A DNA stretch of 41,100 nt, taken from NCBI GenBank assembly GCA_030041215.1, contig JASHOH010000007.1, positions 1-41,100 of the forward strand, written 5' to 3'. The position numbers and the translations under genes are program-made. The notes below the pieces were generated by a model, which was not told the DNA's origin, ran no database searches, and saw only the letters and a program-made list of their open reading frames with translations. This stretch comes from Candidatus Sulfotelmatobacter sp. Its GTDB lineage: Bacteria > Acidobacteriota > Terriglobia > Terriglobales > Acidobacteriaceae. The first letter of the stretch is position 1. Every line of letters begins with the position of its first letter. Positions 8,309 through 15,061 of this stretch are shown here, in pieces.

Positions 8309-9007
8309 TTACAAGTCCCAAAACCAGTTAGAGCCGTAAATAGTTATTCCCATCTCCTGCCACATTATCTTTTCCCACATCAGGCGGCTTGGGTTACCAC
8401 CATATTTCGACGTGTCTCTCAATTTGGTAAACACATCCTCTGTAATGAAGGAGCTGTAGTTGCTATACCTGAATGTTGATAATTTGGCAGCAAAGTTCGC
8501 TGCTCTTCCGACCCAGACCAAATCATTTGAGCCGCGAATGCCCGTTTTCGCTACAAATAGCGTGCTCGTGTCGATGCCCACAGCCTGCTTTATTTCAAAT
8601 GCCGTGGTCGAATACTGGGCTTTGAGTGCCGGGTTTATCAAGTGCTTTACCGCCGCATTGATTTCCAAAGCCGCACGGGCTGCGTCAGTGTTTTTGGCGC
8701 CCCCGATAAAGACCGCCATCACTCTGTCGCCATCAAAGGCGGTGATCTCACCGCCTCGGTCGCGAATGATGCGACACGCTGTTACCAGATACGCCTTGTA
8801 AACCTCAGCGGCGAAGGAAGGTTTGTAATTATTCACAAGCGCAGTCGAGTCCGCCATATCCGCGTAAAGGACGGTGCCTTCGATTTTGACCGCGTCATTG
8901 CCGAGATTCACACTGTCCGAGTCTGGCACTACTTGGCCATCTCTAGTTTTCCAATTCGTCGCGAAAATTGCCGTCACTTCATCACGAATCTCTCTTGCCG
9001 TTGCCAT
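8309..9007 (-). CDS. pycC: Class III nucleotidyl cyclase, candidate Pycsar cyclase PycC
   Basis: A 232-residue soluble protein made almost wholly of one class III cyclase domain, with no sensor or membrane segment. The two metal-binding aspartates are visible: D50 in TVLYADMADSTAL and D94 in ITAFDGDRVMAVF. A WG-type strand follows (NDLVWVGRAANFAAKLS) with the Asn and a Lys at the places used for transition-state binding. Stand-alone cyclases of this size placed beside a cyclic-nucleotide-binding TIR protein are PycC enzymes of the Pycsar anti-phage system, which make cCMP or cUMP on phage infection (established for that family). Pyrimidine specificity here is inferred from the pairing, not read from residues. 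It lies 15 bases downstream of the TIR gene in one operon. An ordinary adenylate cyclase remains possible but is less likely given the partner. Confidence 0.82.
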   Translation of the reverse strand: MATAREIRDEVTAIFATNWKTRDGQVVPDSDSVNLGNDAVKIEGTVLYADMADSTALVNNYKPSFAAEVYKAYLVTACRIIRDRGGEITAFDGDRVMAVFIGGAKNTDAARAALEINAAVKHLINPALKAQYSTTAFEIKQAVGIDTSTLFVAKTGIRGSNDLVWVGRAANFAAKLSTFRYSNYSSFITEDVFTKLRDTSKYGGNPSRLMWEKIMWQEMGITIYGSNWFWDL

Positions 9008-9022
9008 TTTGTCCCACTTCCT

Positions 9023-9952
9023 TCAGCGCGGGCCGATACTACGCACAGCGTCCCACATTTTCTGGTACGTCGAACGCAGTCTCTTATTCTTCGGTCCTGC
9101 TTTGAGATATTCAAGCCAAACAACGCCGAGTAAGTCCGAGGGGATGCGCACATCAACGCCTCTGGGCTTGAGGATAAACACTCGCTCGCGTCCTAGGGCT
9201 CCAATGAAGAGGCCCAATTCAAAGATGACGTTGTCGCGGGGCGACGGCTTCGATTTATGCCGCGATACCGTTATGTCGTCCGCTGTTAGTACAAGCGCCG
9301 CGAAATCGGCCTCCTTGGCAGCTTTAACCAAGCTTTCAATGGCGGTGCTAGAGGCCTGAAAAACACCTTCCGTCCACGCTTTGGGCACTACAGGTTTTTC
9401 GCTGAAGCGTCTGTAGATTTCGTTCGTGATTGCTTGCCCCTCGGTCGAAGAGCCGATGAACAAGACCGGTTCATTATGTGGTTCCGGCAAGAACCTGCTG
9501 CGTTCTCGCAACCGCTTTGCGATCTCGACGGCGACCCTACGCCAAAGGTCGGGGTACTTCGCCGCTATCATCGAGAATCGGTACTCAGGCACCCGTAATG
9601 CAATTGTGTGTTCGCGGGCGACGACCGTCGCACTTCGTTTTGCGAGTGGGTCAACGAGAGCCATTTCGCCGACGTGGGTTCCAGCATTTCGAAGGGCTAC
9701 TTCGCGTCGGTTGACCAGCACCGATACTTCTCCGCTCACTAGTAAAAATATGTCATTTTCCGGTTCGCCCTGTCGCATCAGACAGTCGCCGCGTTGATAT
9801 TCTTCGATGACGCTTGATCGGATTGCCTCGCGGGCTATTTGAAGACTCCCTGATACCAGAGTCTGGGATTTGACGGCTTCGAGTAAACGCCGTTTGCCGG
9901 TGCGCCCTGCAAATACCTTTATTGAACCGTCACTTGCCGGATGTTTTGGCAT
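9023..9952 (-). CDS. pycTIR: Cyclic-nucleotide-binding TIR effector, candidate PycTIR
   Basis: A 309-residue two-domain protein. Residues about 25-150 are a cNMP-binding domain: RGDCLMRQGEPENDIFLLVSG, then the phosphate-binding cassette GTHVGEMALVDP (91-102) with R106 in KRSATVVA. Residues about 162-290 match the CAP12/Pycsar-type TIR family (PF10137): VLFIGSSTEG at the start and PRDNVIFELGLFIGALGRER, with E245 as the likely catalytic Glu of NAD+ hydrolysis. In known Pycsar systems the TIR effector is switched on by cCMP or cUMP and depletes NAD+, stopping phage growth with the cell. It is the first gene of a minus-strand operon with the cyclase 15 bases downstream. The upstream 240 bases carry palindromic repeats and an AT-rich block (about 9975-9990) that may hold the promoter. 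Confidence 0.87.
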   Translation of the reverse strand: MPKHPASDGSIKVFAGRTGKRRLLEAVKSQTLVSGSLQIAREAIRSSVIEEYQRGDCLMRQGEPENDIFLLVSGEVSVLVNRREVALRNAGTHVGEMALVDPLAKRSATVVAREHTIALRVPEYRFSMIAAKYPDLWRRVAVEIAKRLRERSRFLPEPHNEPVLFIGSSTEGQAITNEIYRRFSEKPVVPKAWTEGVFQASSTAIESLVKAAKEADFAALVLTADDITVSRHKSKPSPRDNVIFELGLFIGALGRERVFILKPRGVDVRIPSDLLGVVWLEYLKAGPKNKRLRSTYQKMWDAVRSIGPR

Positions 9953-10100
9953 TTAGCTAGCTGGTTTACGGCGCTCTATATATTAAGACTCACCGTCAAT
10001 CCAGCGGGGGGCTGGCCCACCCTTTCTGAGCCATTTTAACCCGCGCGCTTGCCCCACCCCTTTGGCGCCCTCGCTGCGCTCAGTTGCTCAGGGGTTGATT

Positions 10101-10137
10101 GCCCACCCTGTCGCAAAAAGCGCGACAAAGGTGGGGC
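10101..10137. repeat. Palindromic repeat upstream of the TIR effector gene
   Basis: GCCCACC-TGTCGC and GCGACA-GGTGGGGC arms form an imperfect stem of about 11 bp around a short A-rich loop. The surrounding 10005-10190 also contains GGGGGGCTGGCCCACC and GGGCCAGCCCCCAG wording, so the gap between effector and membrane protein is mostly repeat DNA. Confidence 0.6.
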
Positions 10138-10195
10138 AACCCAATTTGGGAATTCAAGAAAGTGCCTGGAAAGGACGGGCCAGCCCCCAGCCGGC

Positions 10196-10759
10196 TTATC
10201 GGAAATACACGACATTTCTCCTGCCGCTCAAGTCTTGTAAGACGGTTAGGAACTGTGGGTTGACTTCCCAAAAGTGCTGGTATCCGGGGCGGCCGACAAT
10301 CGGTGCCATAGTCGGCCGGACGAGATCCTGCTCTCGGGCGCGCTGAATCGCATCGTTGAATTCCGGCTCGTGTTGGCAGCGCCGCCTTAGTTCGTCCGAT
10401 TCGGTTCTGTCGTGGTGCAGGAGGAACCAAATCAGGTCCTTGCCCAGCTCCGAGAGAGCACCCAGCTTGCGTTCTGCGAGTCGCCGGTGCTCCTCGTCGT
10501 AGTCACGGTGCTTCAGTCGTTCAATTTCTGCGCTTTGCCCTGAGATTGTCTCCATGAGTTCGTTCACCGAGTCGTGCCAAACTCGGAAACATGAGTAGAC
10601 GAGACAGCCCACGGCAAGGACAGCAAAAAGCAATTTTAATGGCGGTTTCGAAAGATATATCGCAAAAGCGGCCAGCGGCACCGACGCACCACCGCTCATT
10701 GCCGTGAACCAATGCTTTCCAAACGCTCGGAGAAAGGTACTGAATGTCGGCTGACCCAT
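10196..10759 (-). CDS. Small membrane protein of unknown function next to the Pycsar-like operon
   Basis: A 187-residue protein I do not recognise. Residues about 22-62 carry two hydrophobic segments (ASVPLAAFAIYLS and LKLLFAVLAVGCLVYSC), giving a helical hairpin. A charged probable coiled coil follows (ELMETISGQSAEIERLKHRDYDEEHRRLAERKL). The C-terminal 90 residues look globular and could be a winged-helix-like fold (SELGKDLIWFLLHHD, FWEVNPQFLTVLQDL), which is only a guess. It is on the same strand and upstream of the TIR gene but separated by 243 bases of repeat-rich DNA, so co-transcription is uncertain. It could be a third component of the defence locus, or an unrelated accessory gene. Confidence 0.65.
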   Translation of the reverse strand: MGQPTFSTFLRAFGKHWFTAMSGGASVPLAAFAIYLSKPPLKLLFAVLAVGCLVYSCFRVWHDSVNELMETISGQSAEIERLKHRDYDEEHRRLAERKLGALSELGKDLIWFLLHHDRTESDELRRRCQHEPEFNDAIQRAREQDLVRPTMAPIVGRPGYQHFWEVNPQFLTVLQDLSGRRNVVYFR

Positions 10760-10809
10760 AGCTGCTGCCTCGCCCCTTCTGGCTCTCTACCGGGGACGCC
10801 CTCACAAAC

Positions 10810-11397
10810 TCACGCCCCGGCGGCGCTCTGGCCCTGAAACTTTACTTCCACCAGCTTGCGGTCTTCGTCCGATACCTTGAAAAAGGCGCGCGGTTTCAGA
10901 TTCATGAAGCTGGCCAGAAAGACCTCGGGGATTTGGCAGATGCGGGTGTTGTAGGTGTTGACGTCGTCGTTGAAGAACTCGCGGCGGTCGGCGATGCGTT
11001 CTTCCAGTTCGCTGATGCGCGTCTGTAGCTTCAGAAAATTTTCGTTGGCCTTGAGCTGCGGATAGTTTTCCGCCACGGCAAACAAACCGCGCAGCGCGCC
11101 GGTCAGCATTAAATCGGCAGTGGCTTTTTGTCCGATGCTGGCAGCGTTCATGGAGGCGGCGCGGGCCTGCGTTACGGCCAGCAAAGTCTGCTGCTCGTGC
11201 TGCATGTAGCCTTTCACGGTCTCCACAAGATTGGGAATCTCGTCATGCCGCTGTTTCAGCAGCACGTCGATGTTCGCCCAGGCGCGGTCGTTGTCATTGC
11301 GCAGGCGAACGAGTTCGTTGTACAGAATGACGGCATAGACCAGCACGCCAACAATAAACAGAAAAAACGCTGCAGCTTCAATTATGTTTCCGTTCAT
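10810..11397 (-). CDS. lemA: LemA family membrane protein
   Basis: A 195-residue LemA protein of unclear biochemical role. It has one N-terminal membrane helix (FFLFIVGVLVYAVILYNELV), the family motif RNDNDRAWANIDVLLKQRHDEIPNLVETVKGY split across residues about 30-60, and then long helices of the LemA bundle ending in VEVKFQ. The start at ATG 11397 directly precedes the membrane helix. The open frame continues upstream to 11742, but that extension is encoded by interspersed repeat DNA (PEHSEGPQAKRR) and should not be taken as protein. The neighbouring epimerase is divergent. Confidence 0.9.
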   Translation of the reverse strand: MNGNIIEAAAFFLFIVGVLVYAVILYNELVRLRNDNDRAWANIDVLLKQRHDEIPNLVETVKGYMQHEQQTLLAVTQARAASMNAASIGQKATADLMLTGALRGLFAVAENYPQLKANENFLKLQTRISELEERIADRREFFNDDVNTYNTRICQIPEVFLASFMNLKPRAFFKVSDEDRKLVEVKFQGQSAAGA

Positions 11398-11506
11398 CCG
11401 CTCCGCCTCGCCGGGGAATGTTATCAGTGAAGCAGCAAGGCGCGCTCGATGCAAGTGACTGATGGGTAGTAGCGACTCCTTTGAAACCTTGGTGCGTTTC
11501 TCCCAG

Positions 11507-11640
11507 TGACCTGTAGATGTGGAGATCCTTCGCTTCGCCTGAGGTCCCTCGCTATGCTCGGGATTTCGGCGCGCGGCTCGGGCGCCGCGCAAACGCCTCA
11601 AGCTACGCTCAGGATGACGCTTGCGAGATTCCTCAATTTC
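11507..11640. repeat. Interspersed repeat between lemA and the epimerase gene
   Basis: Contains GGAGATCCTTCGCTTCGCC, TGAGGTCCCTCGCTATGCTC, a GGCGCGCGGCTCGGGCGCCGC GC-rich core and CTACGCTCAGGATGACG. The same wording appears at 32313-32413 and 35283-35400. These sequences create long meaningless open frames. Confidence 0.7.
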
Positions 11641-11765
11641 TAGGACTTCAAATTGGGCACTACCATGGGGAAGGCCCAGCCTAGCCGGAATTTCCTTTTC
11701 GCAACCTTCAAATTTTTCAAATCTGTCTTCAATTTGTTCCAAACTGCTAGAGTCGGAGCAGAATT

Positions 11766-12662
11766 ATGAATTCGCGAATTCTCGTCAGCGGCGTCTCCGG
11801 TCCCATCGGCGCGGCGCTGCTGCCATCGTTAAAAAGCAGCGGATGGACTGTCGTGCGCCTAGTGCGCGGCCAGGCCAAGAACCAAGATCAGATTTCCTGG
11901 GACCCTGCCAGGCCCATCCGCCCCGAGTCCGTTTCCGGATTCGATGCAGTAATTCATCTTGCCGGCGAAACCATCTTCGGACGCTGGACCGCTGCGAAGA
12001 AAGCCAGAATCCGAGACAGCCGCGTCTTAGGGACGCAACATCTCGCGCAGGCCCTGGCCGAGACAAAGGAAAAACCGCAGATATTCATCTGCGGATCGGC
12101 CATCGGATATTACGGCGATCGTGGCGACGAGGCGTTGTCGGAAGAAAGCGCACCCGGCGCCGGATTTCTGGCCGAAGTCTGCCAGGAATGGGAGGAAGCA
12201 ACGACACCCGCGGTGCAAGCCGGCATCCGAACCGTACACCTGCGTACGGGGATCGTGCTCAGTCCAAAGGGTGGCGCCCTTGGGGCCATGTTGCTGCCGT
12301 TCAAGCTGGGCCTAGGCGGCCGCACGGGAAATGGGCAACAGTGGATGAGCTGGATCGATGTACGCGACATGGTCGGCGGAATCCATCACGTACTGAAGAA
12401 TGAACTCATTCAGGGTCCCGTGAATATGGTCGCGCCCAAGCCGGTCAGAAACGCCGAATTCGCCGCCACGCTGGCCAACGTACTGTCGCGTCCGGCAATC
12501 TTCCCCATGCCTGCCTTCGCGGCAAGAACTCTTTTCGGTGAGATGGCAGAAGAGCTGCTGCTCGGCAGTCAGAAGGTAGATCCCGCCAAGCTGATCGCGA
12601 GCGGTTATCCGTTCCGATACAGCGAACTGCGAGCCTCGCTGGAAAGCATTCTTAAGAAATAG
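11766..12662 (+). CDS. TIGR01777-family NAD-dependent epimerase (YfcH-like)
   Basis: A 298-residue short-chain dehydrogenase/epimerase-fold protein. The N-terminal dinucleotide-binding loop is VSGVSGPIG. The family signatures are FDAVIHLAGETI, a short RWTAAKKARIRDSRVLGT helix, SAIGYYGDRGDE with the catalytic Tyr, LRTGIVLSPKGGAL, and SWIDVRDM. The C-terminal DUF1731 part ends in GYPFRYSELRASLESILK. The substrate of this family is not established. The ATG is preceded by GGAG at seven bases. It appears monocistronic. Confidence 0.93.
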   Translation: MNSRILVSGVSGPIGAALLPSLKSSGWTVVRLVRGQAKNQDQISWDPARPIRPESVSGFDAVIHLAGETIFGRWTAAKKARIRDSRVLGTQHLAQALAETKEKPQIFICGSAIGYYGDRGDEALSEESAPGAGFLAEVCQEWEEATTPAVQAGIRTVHLRTGIVLSPKGGALGAMLLPFKLGLGGRTGNGQQWMSWIDVRDMVGGIHHVLKNELIQGPVNMVAPKPVRNAEFAATLANVLSRPAIFPMPAFAARTLFGEMAEELLLGSQKVDPAKLIASGYPFRYSELRASLESILKK

Positions 12663-12755
12663 TGCTCACTATTTCAGCGTCGCCGCGTCCAAACACGCGG
12701 AGTGATCCGCATCACAGACGCCCGGCGGCGAACCTGTCAGCCTGTAGCGGTGCGG

Positions 12756-13178
12756 ATGCGTGTGACAATCCGACGCAGACTGACGGCCGCCACGGCCGCC
12801 TGTTCGCTCATGGTTGGAATGGCGCTGGTGGGGAATCCAGCATTCGCCGTGGCGCAGCCAGCGAAGCTTACGCCCCGGCGCCAGGTGAATTCCACGCCGC
12901 GGTCCCACTCGTGCTGCCCCCGCCGTCACAGATTTCCGCTGCTTGCGATCTCAATGGGCGTTCCCCCGGCTGGCGTGCCCTGCCAAGACCGTCCCTGTTG
13001 CAGAAGCCAGGCGCCTGATACTCGTTCAGGCATGCCGGCTGCATCCGGCATTCGAAGACCAGCCGCCAGACCGTTGCCCATTCAGGCCGCAGTCCCGAGC
13101 GACCGCTTGTCTTCGACACATGCCGCCTCAAACACTCTCCAGAATTGTTTCTCCTTCAGCACAGTTCTCCGTATCTGA
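12756..13178 (+). CDS. Small secreted Cys-containing hypothetical protein
   Basis: A 140-residue frame with a convincing signal peptide (RRRLTAATAACSLMVGMALV, cleavage after about AFAVA). The mature part has CC pairs (SHSCCPRRH, GVPCQDRPCC) and a Pro/Ser-rich low-complexity tail ending TVLRI. G/C-rich third positions in this frame support coding. I recognise no named family. It lies 122 bases before a second secreted Cys-rich gene on the same strand, so the two may be functionally linked, for example in metal handling (inference). Competing frames on the minus strand are long too, so the call is tentative. The open frame extends upstream to 12702, but ATG 12756 places the signal peptide correctly. 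Confidence 0.5.
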   Translation: MRVTIRRRLTAATAACSLMVGMALVGNPAFAVAQPAKLTPRRQVNSTPRSHSCCPRRHRFPLLAISMGVPPAGVPCQDRPCCRSQAPDTRSGMPAASGIRRPAARPLPIQAAVPSDRLSSTHAASNTLQNCFSFSTVLRI

Positions 13179-13300
13179 AAACCCGCCCGCGCCGAAGTGC
13201 GCATTGCCCAACTGCGGCAGTCGAGTGTAGTCACTCGCCTGCTGCACGATGCCGGGCGCAAGCCCACAAACCGATTTCAGATTGCTAAGGAGATGAAGTC

Positions 13301-13711
13301 ATGAAATACAAACTGATCGCATTCGCTCTGGCCCTGACTGTAGCGTCATGGGCGCAGAACTCAACCCAGACCGCGCCGGCGACACCCTCAACAGCGGAGA
13401 AAGCTGCTTGTTCCTGCTGCGACAAGGGAGCTTCGGCAGGAGCGAAGGCAGAGAATGGTTGCTGTTGCCACCACCACGGCATGGCAGCCAAGGATGCCAA
13501 ACAGCCCGCATGCTGCGCGGGCAAGGACAAAGATTCGTGCTGCGGAGCCAAATCATGCGCTCGGAAGAAAGGCGAAACCCTGGCCGCCTGCAACGGCTCA
13601 AAATGCGGGAAAGAATGTAAGGAGTGCACGAAAGCCTGCTGCAAGAAAGCAGACAAAACTGCTATGAACGAGGCTTCCGCAGTCCGTTCATTCGCGTCGG
13701 CGGGCAGGTAA
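13301..13711 (+). CDS. Secreted cysteine-rich, metallothionein-like small protein
   Basis: A 136-residue protein with a signal peptide (KYKLIAFALALTVASWAQ) and a mature part with many Cys, mostly as CC or CxxC/CxC clusters: CSCC, GCCCHHHG, ACCAG, SCCGAKSC, CGKECKECTKACC. His and Lys are enriched. This pattern suggests binding of soft metals (copper, zinc) or a redox buffer outside the membrane, but no known family is assigned. AAGGAGATGAAGTC precedes the ATG, a strong ribosome-binding site, and an intrinsic terminator follows 21 bases after the stop, so it is a tight transcription unit end. Confidence 0.72.
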   Translation: MKYKLIAFALALTVASWAQNSTQTAPATPSTAEKAACSCCDKGASAGAKAENGCCCHHHGMAAKDAKQPACCAGKDKDSCCGAKSCARKKGETLAACNGSKCGKECKECTKACCKKADKTAMNEASAVRSFASAGR

Positions 13712-13731
13712 GACGAAATAAGAAGAAACAA

Positions 13732-13761
13732 GCCCCAGTCACCGGCTGGGGCAGTTTTCTT
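13732..13761 (+). terminator. Intrinsic terminator after the Cys-rich gene
   Basis: GCCCCAG and CTGGGGC form a 7-bp stem with a TCACCGG loop (13732-13752), followed by AGTTTTCTT. It is placed directly after the Cys-rich gene stop. Confidence 0.8.
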
Positions 13762-13803
13762 ATGGAGCTTACTTCGTGAGGAACAGTCGATCAGGTCTGA
13801 GAT

Positions 13804-14841
13804 CTACTTTGCGGCAAGGTGGGTATGTGTAATCCGGTCATGCCAGCACAGAGCGTCTTCGTCGAGAAAGACCCAGGCATAACCCATCCCCAGCGAAGCG
13901 GCCGATAGAAACGATGCCAGCACACGCCAGCGGCGCAAGCGGCGGTTGGCGGGAGTCCCGTCAAAGTTAGCCAATCGAAGGCCGGCTAGCCGCAATCCAA
14001 GTGTTGTGCCTGAATAAACGATGAGCAGGTACTGATAAGCCGCCCATAAGACACCGCCAAGCCCAATAGCGAGTCCAAGAATTTGCAGGCGCGGCGGACG
14101 TGTAGCGGTCATTTTCCAGAAAATGAAGCCGAAAAGAGCGCAGGCGGTCGCGATCACGGTAGCGTCAACAGCGGTGCAAATTATACGCCGCGCCGGGTGC
14201 GCACGCTCAAGCGGAACATCAATCCCGGGCCGCTTCCCGGTTTCAGGCGACCCCGCCGGTTCAATGGTGATTCCACCCAGCGCCGGAGGCGGAGGCACAA
14301 TCTCCGGCGCCTCCAAAATTCGCGGAGTGTCAACGACGGGCTCAGCTAACTGATCGAGCGGCGGCGATGCGGGCATCCAGGAACGCGGAAATTCAATAAT
14401 TCTTGCTGTAATCTGGCCTGCATTTTCAGCTGCCTGCTCCAATGAGCCTTGCCCATTCGGGAGCTCTGCACTCAGGTCGGGAAATAACCGCGGAGGCTCC
14501 TCTTGATCGGCCTCATCCTGCTGCCCGTGAAGGTCAACCTGCGCTGCGCCAGCGAATTGACCTACAGCCAGCGCGTGATTCGAAACCGTGACCGGGGGTG
14601 AGAACCCTGGCCCGGGCGAGACATAATTCGATCCGCCGCTTGAATTCTGCTCTTCGAACCTCAACCGCAGCGACGGATATCGCGGCGGACGCGGTTTGCG
14701 GCGGGCCTGGTAGCGATGCAGCCGATCGGCAATCTCGTGACGCCATTCCGCCGCATCGACCTGCGAGCTCTGCCCCCTCTCACCAGACAAGGAGGGCTCT
14801 GAAGGGCACCGGCAAATCTCACCACAAAGCGGACAAGGCAT
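13804..14841 (-). CDS. RDD-family membrane protein with N-terminal Cys motif
   Basis: A 345-residue protein. It begins with MPCPLCGEICRC, a small Cys cluster like a zinc knuckle, followed by about 200 Pro-rich, low-complexity cytoplasmic residues. The C-terminal 120 residues are an RDD domain: RRIICTAVDATVIATACALFGFIFW, a second helix LGLAIGLGGVLWAAYQYLLIV, then GTTLGLRLAGLRL and a last helix with DEDALCWHDRITHT. The Arg and Asp residues that name the family are present. RDD proteins are poorly characterised and some act in ion transport. ATG 14841 was chosen because the CPLC motif follows at once; the frame stays open up to 14910. It is convergent with the Cys-rich gene and divergent from lptD. 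Confidence 0.8.
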   Translation of the reverse strand: MPCPLCGEICRCPSEPSLSGERGQSSQVDAAEWRHEIADRLHRYQARRKPRPPRYPSLRLRFEEQNSSGGSNYVSPGPGFSPPVTVSNHALAVGQFAGAAQVDLHGQQDEADQEEPPRLFPDLSAELPNGQGSLEQAAENAGQITARIIEFPRSWMPASPPLDQLAEPVVDTPRILEAPEIVPPPPALGGITIEPAGSPETGKRPGIDVPLERAHPARRIICTAVDATVIATACALFGFIFWKMTATRPPRLQILGLAIGLGGVLWAAYQYLLIVYSGTTLGLRLAGLRLANFDGTPANRRLRRWRVLASFLSAASLGMGYAWVFLDEDALCWHDRITHTHLAAK

Positions 14842-15061
14842 GAATCGGTTCTTACGCGAATTCGAAGTAAGAATCTGCGAAAACCGGACCGGATAACCAC
14901 TCCGATTCACCCGGAATCCAAGAGAGCATGCGGTTTTGCTTCGCAGGGCGCAGGCGTGCTAAGTTCACCACGACTGCTGCTGGCGGAAGCATCCGAGCGC
15001 AATGTTCCGCGGCCGGAATAATCTGATTTCCGATGGTCTCCGCACCGGCGATCTGGTTCCG

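Noticed and set aside
8309..9952. Reading the cyclase/TIR pair as a CBASS system
   Set aside because: CBASS uses a CD-NTase nucleotidyltransferase; here the synthase is a class III cyclase and the sensor is a cNMP-binding domain, which fits Pycsar.
11398..11742. Long N-terminal extension of LemA
   Set aside because: Encoded by dispersed repeat DNA; the natural start directly before the membrane helix is at 11397.
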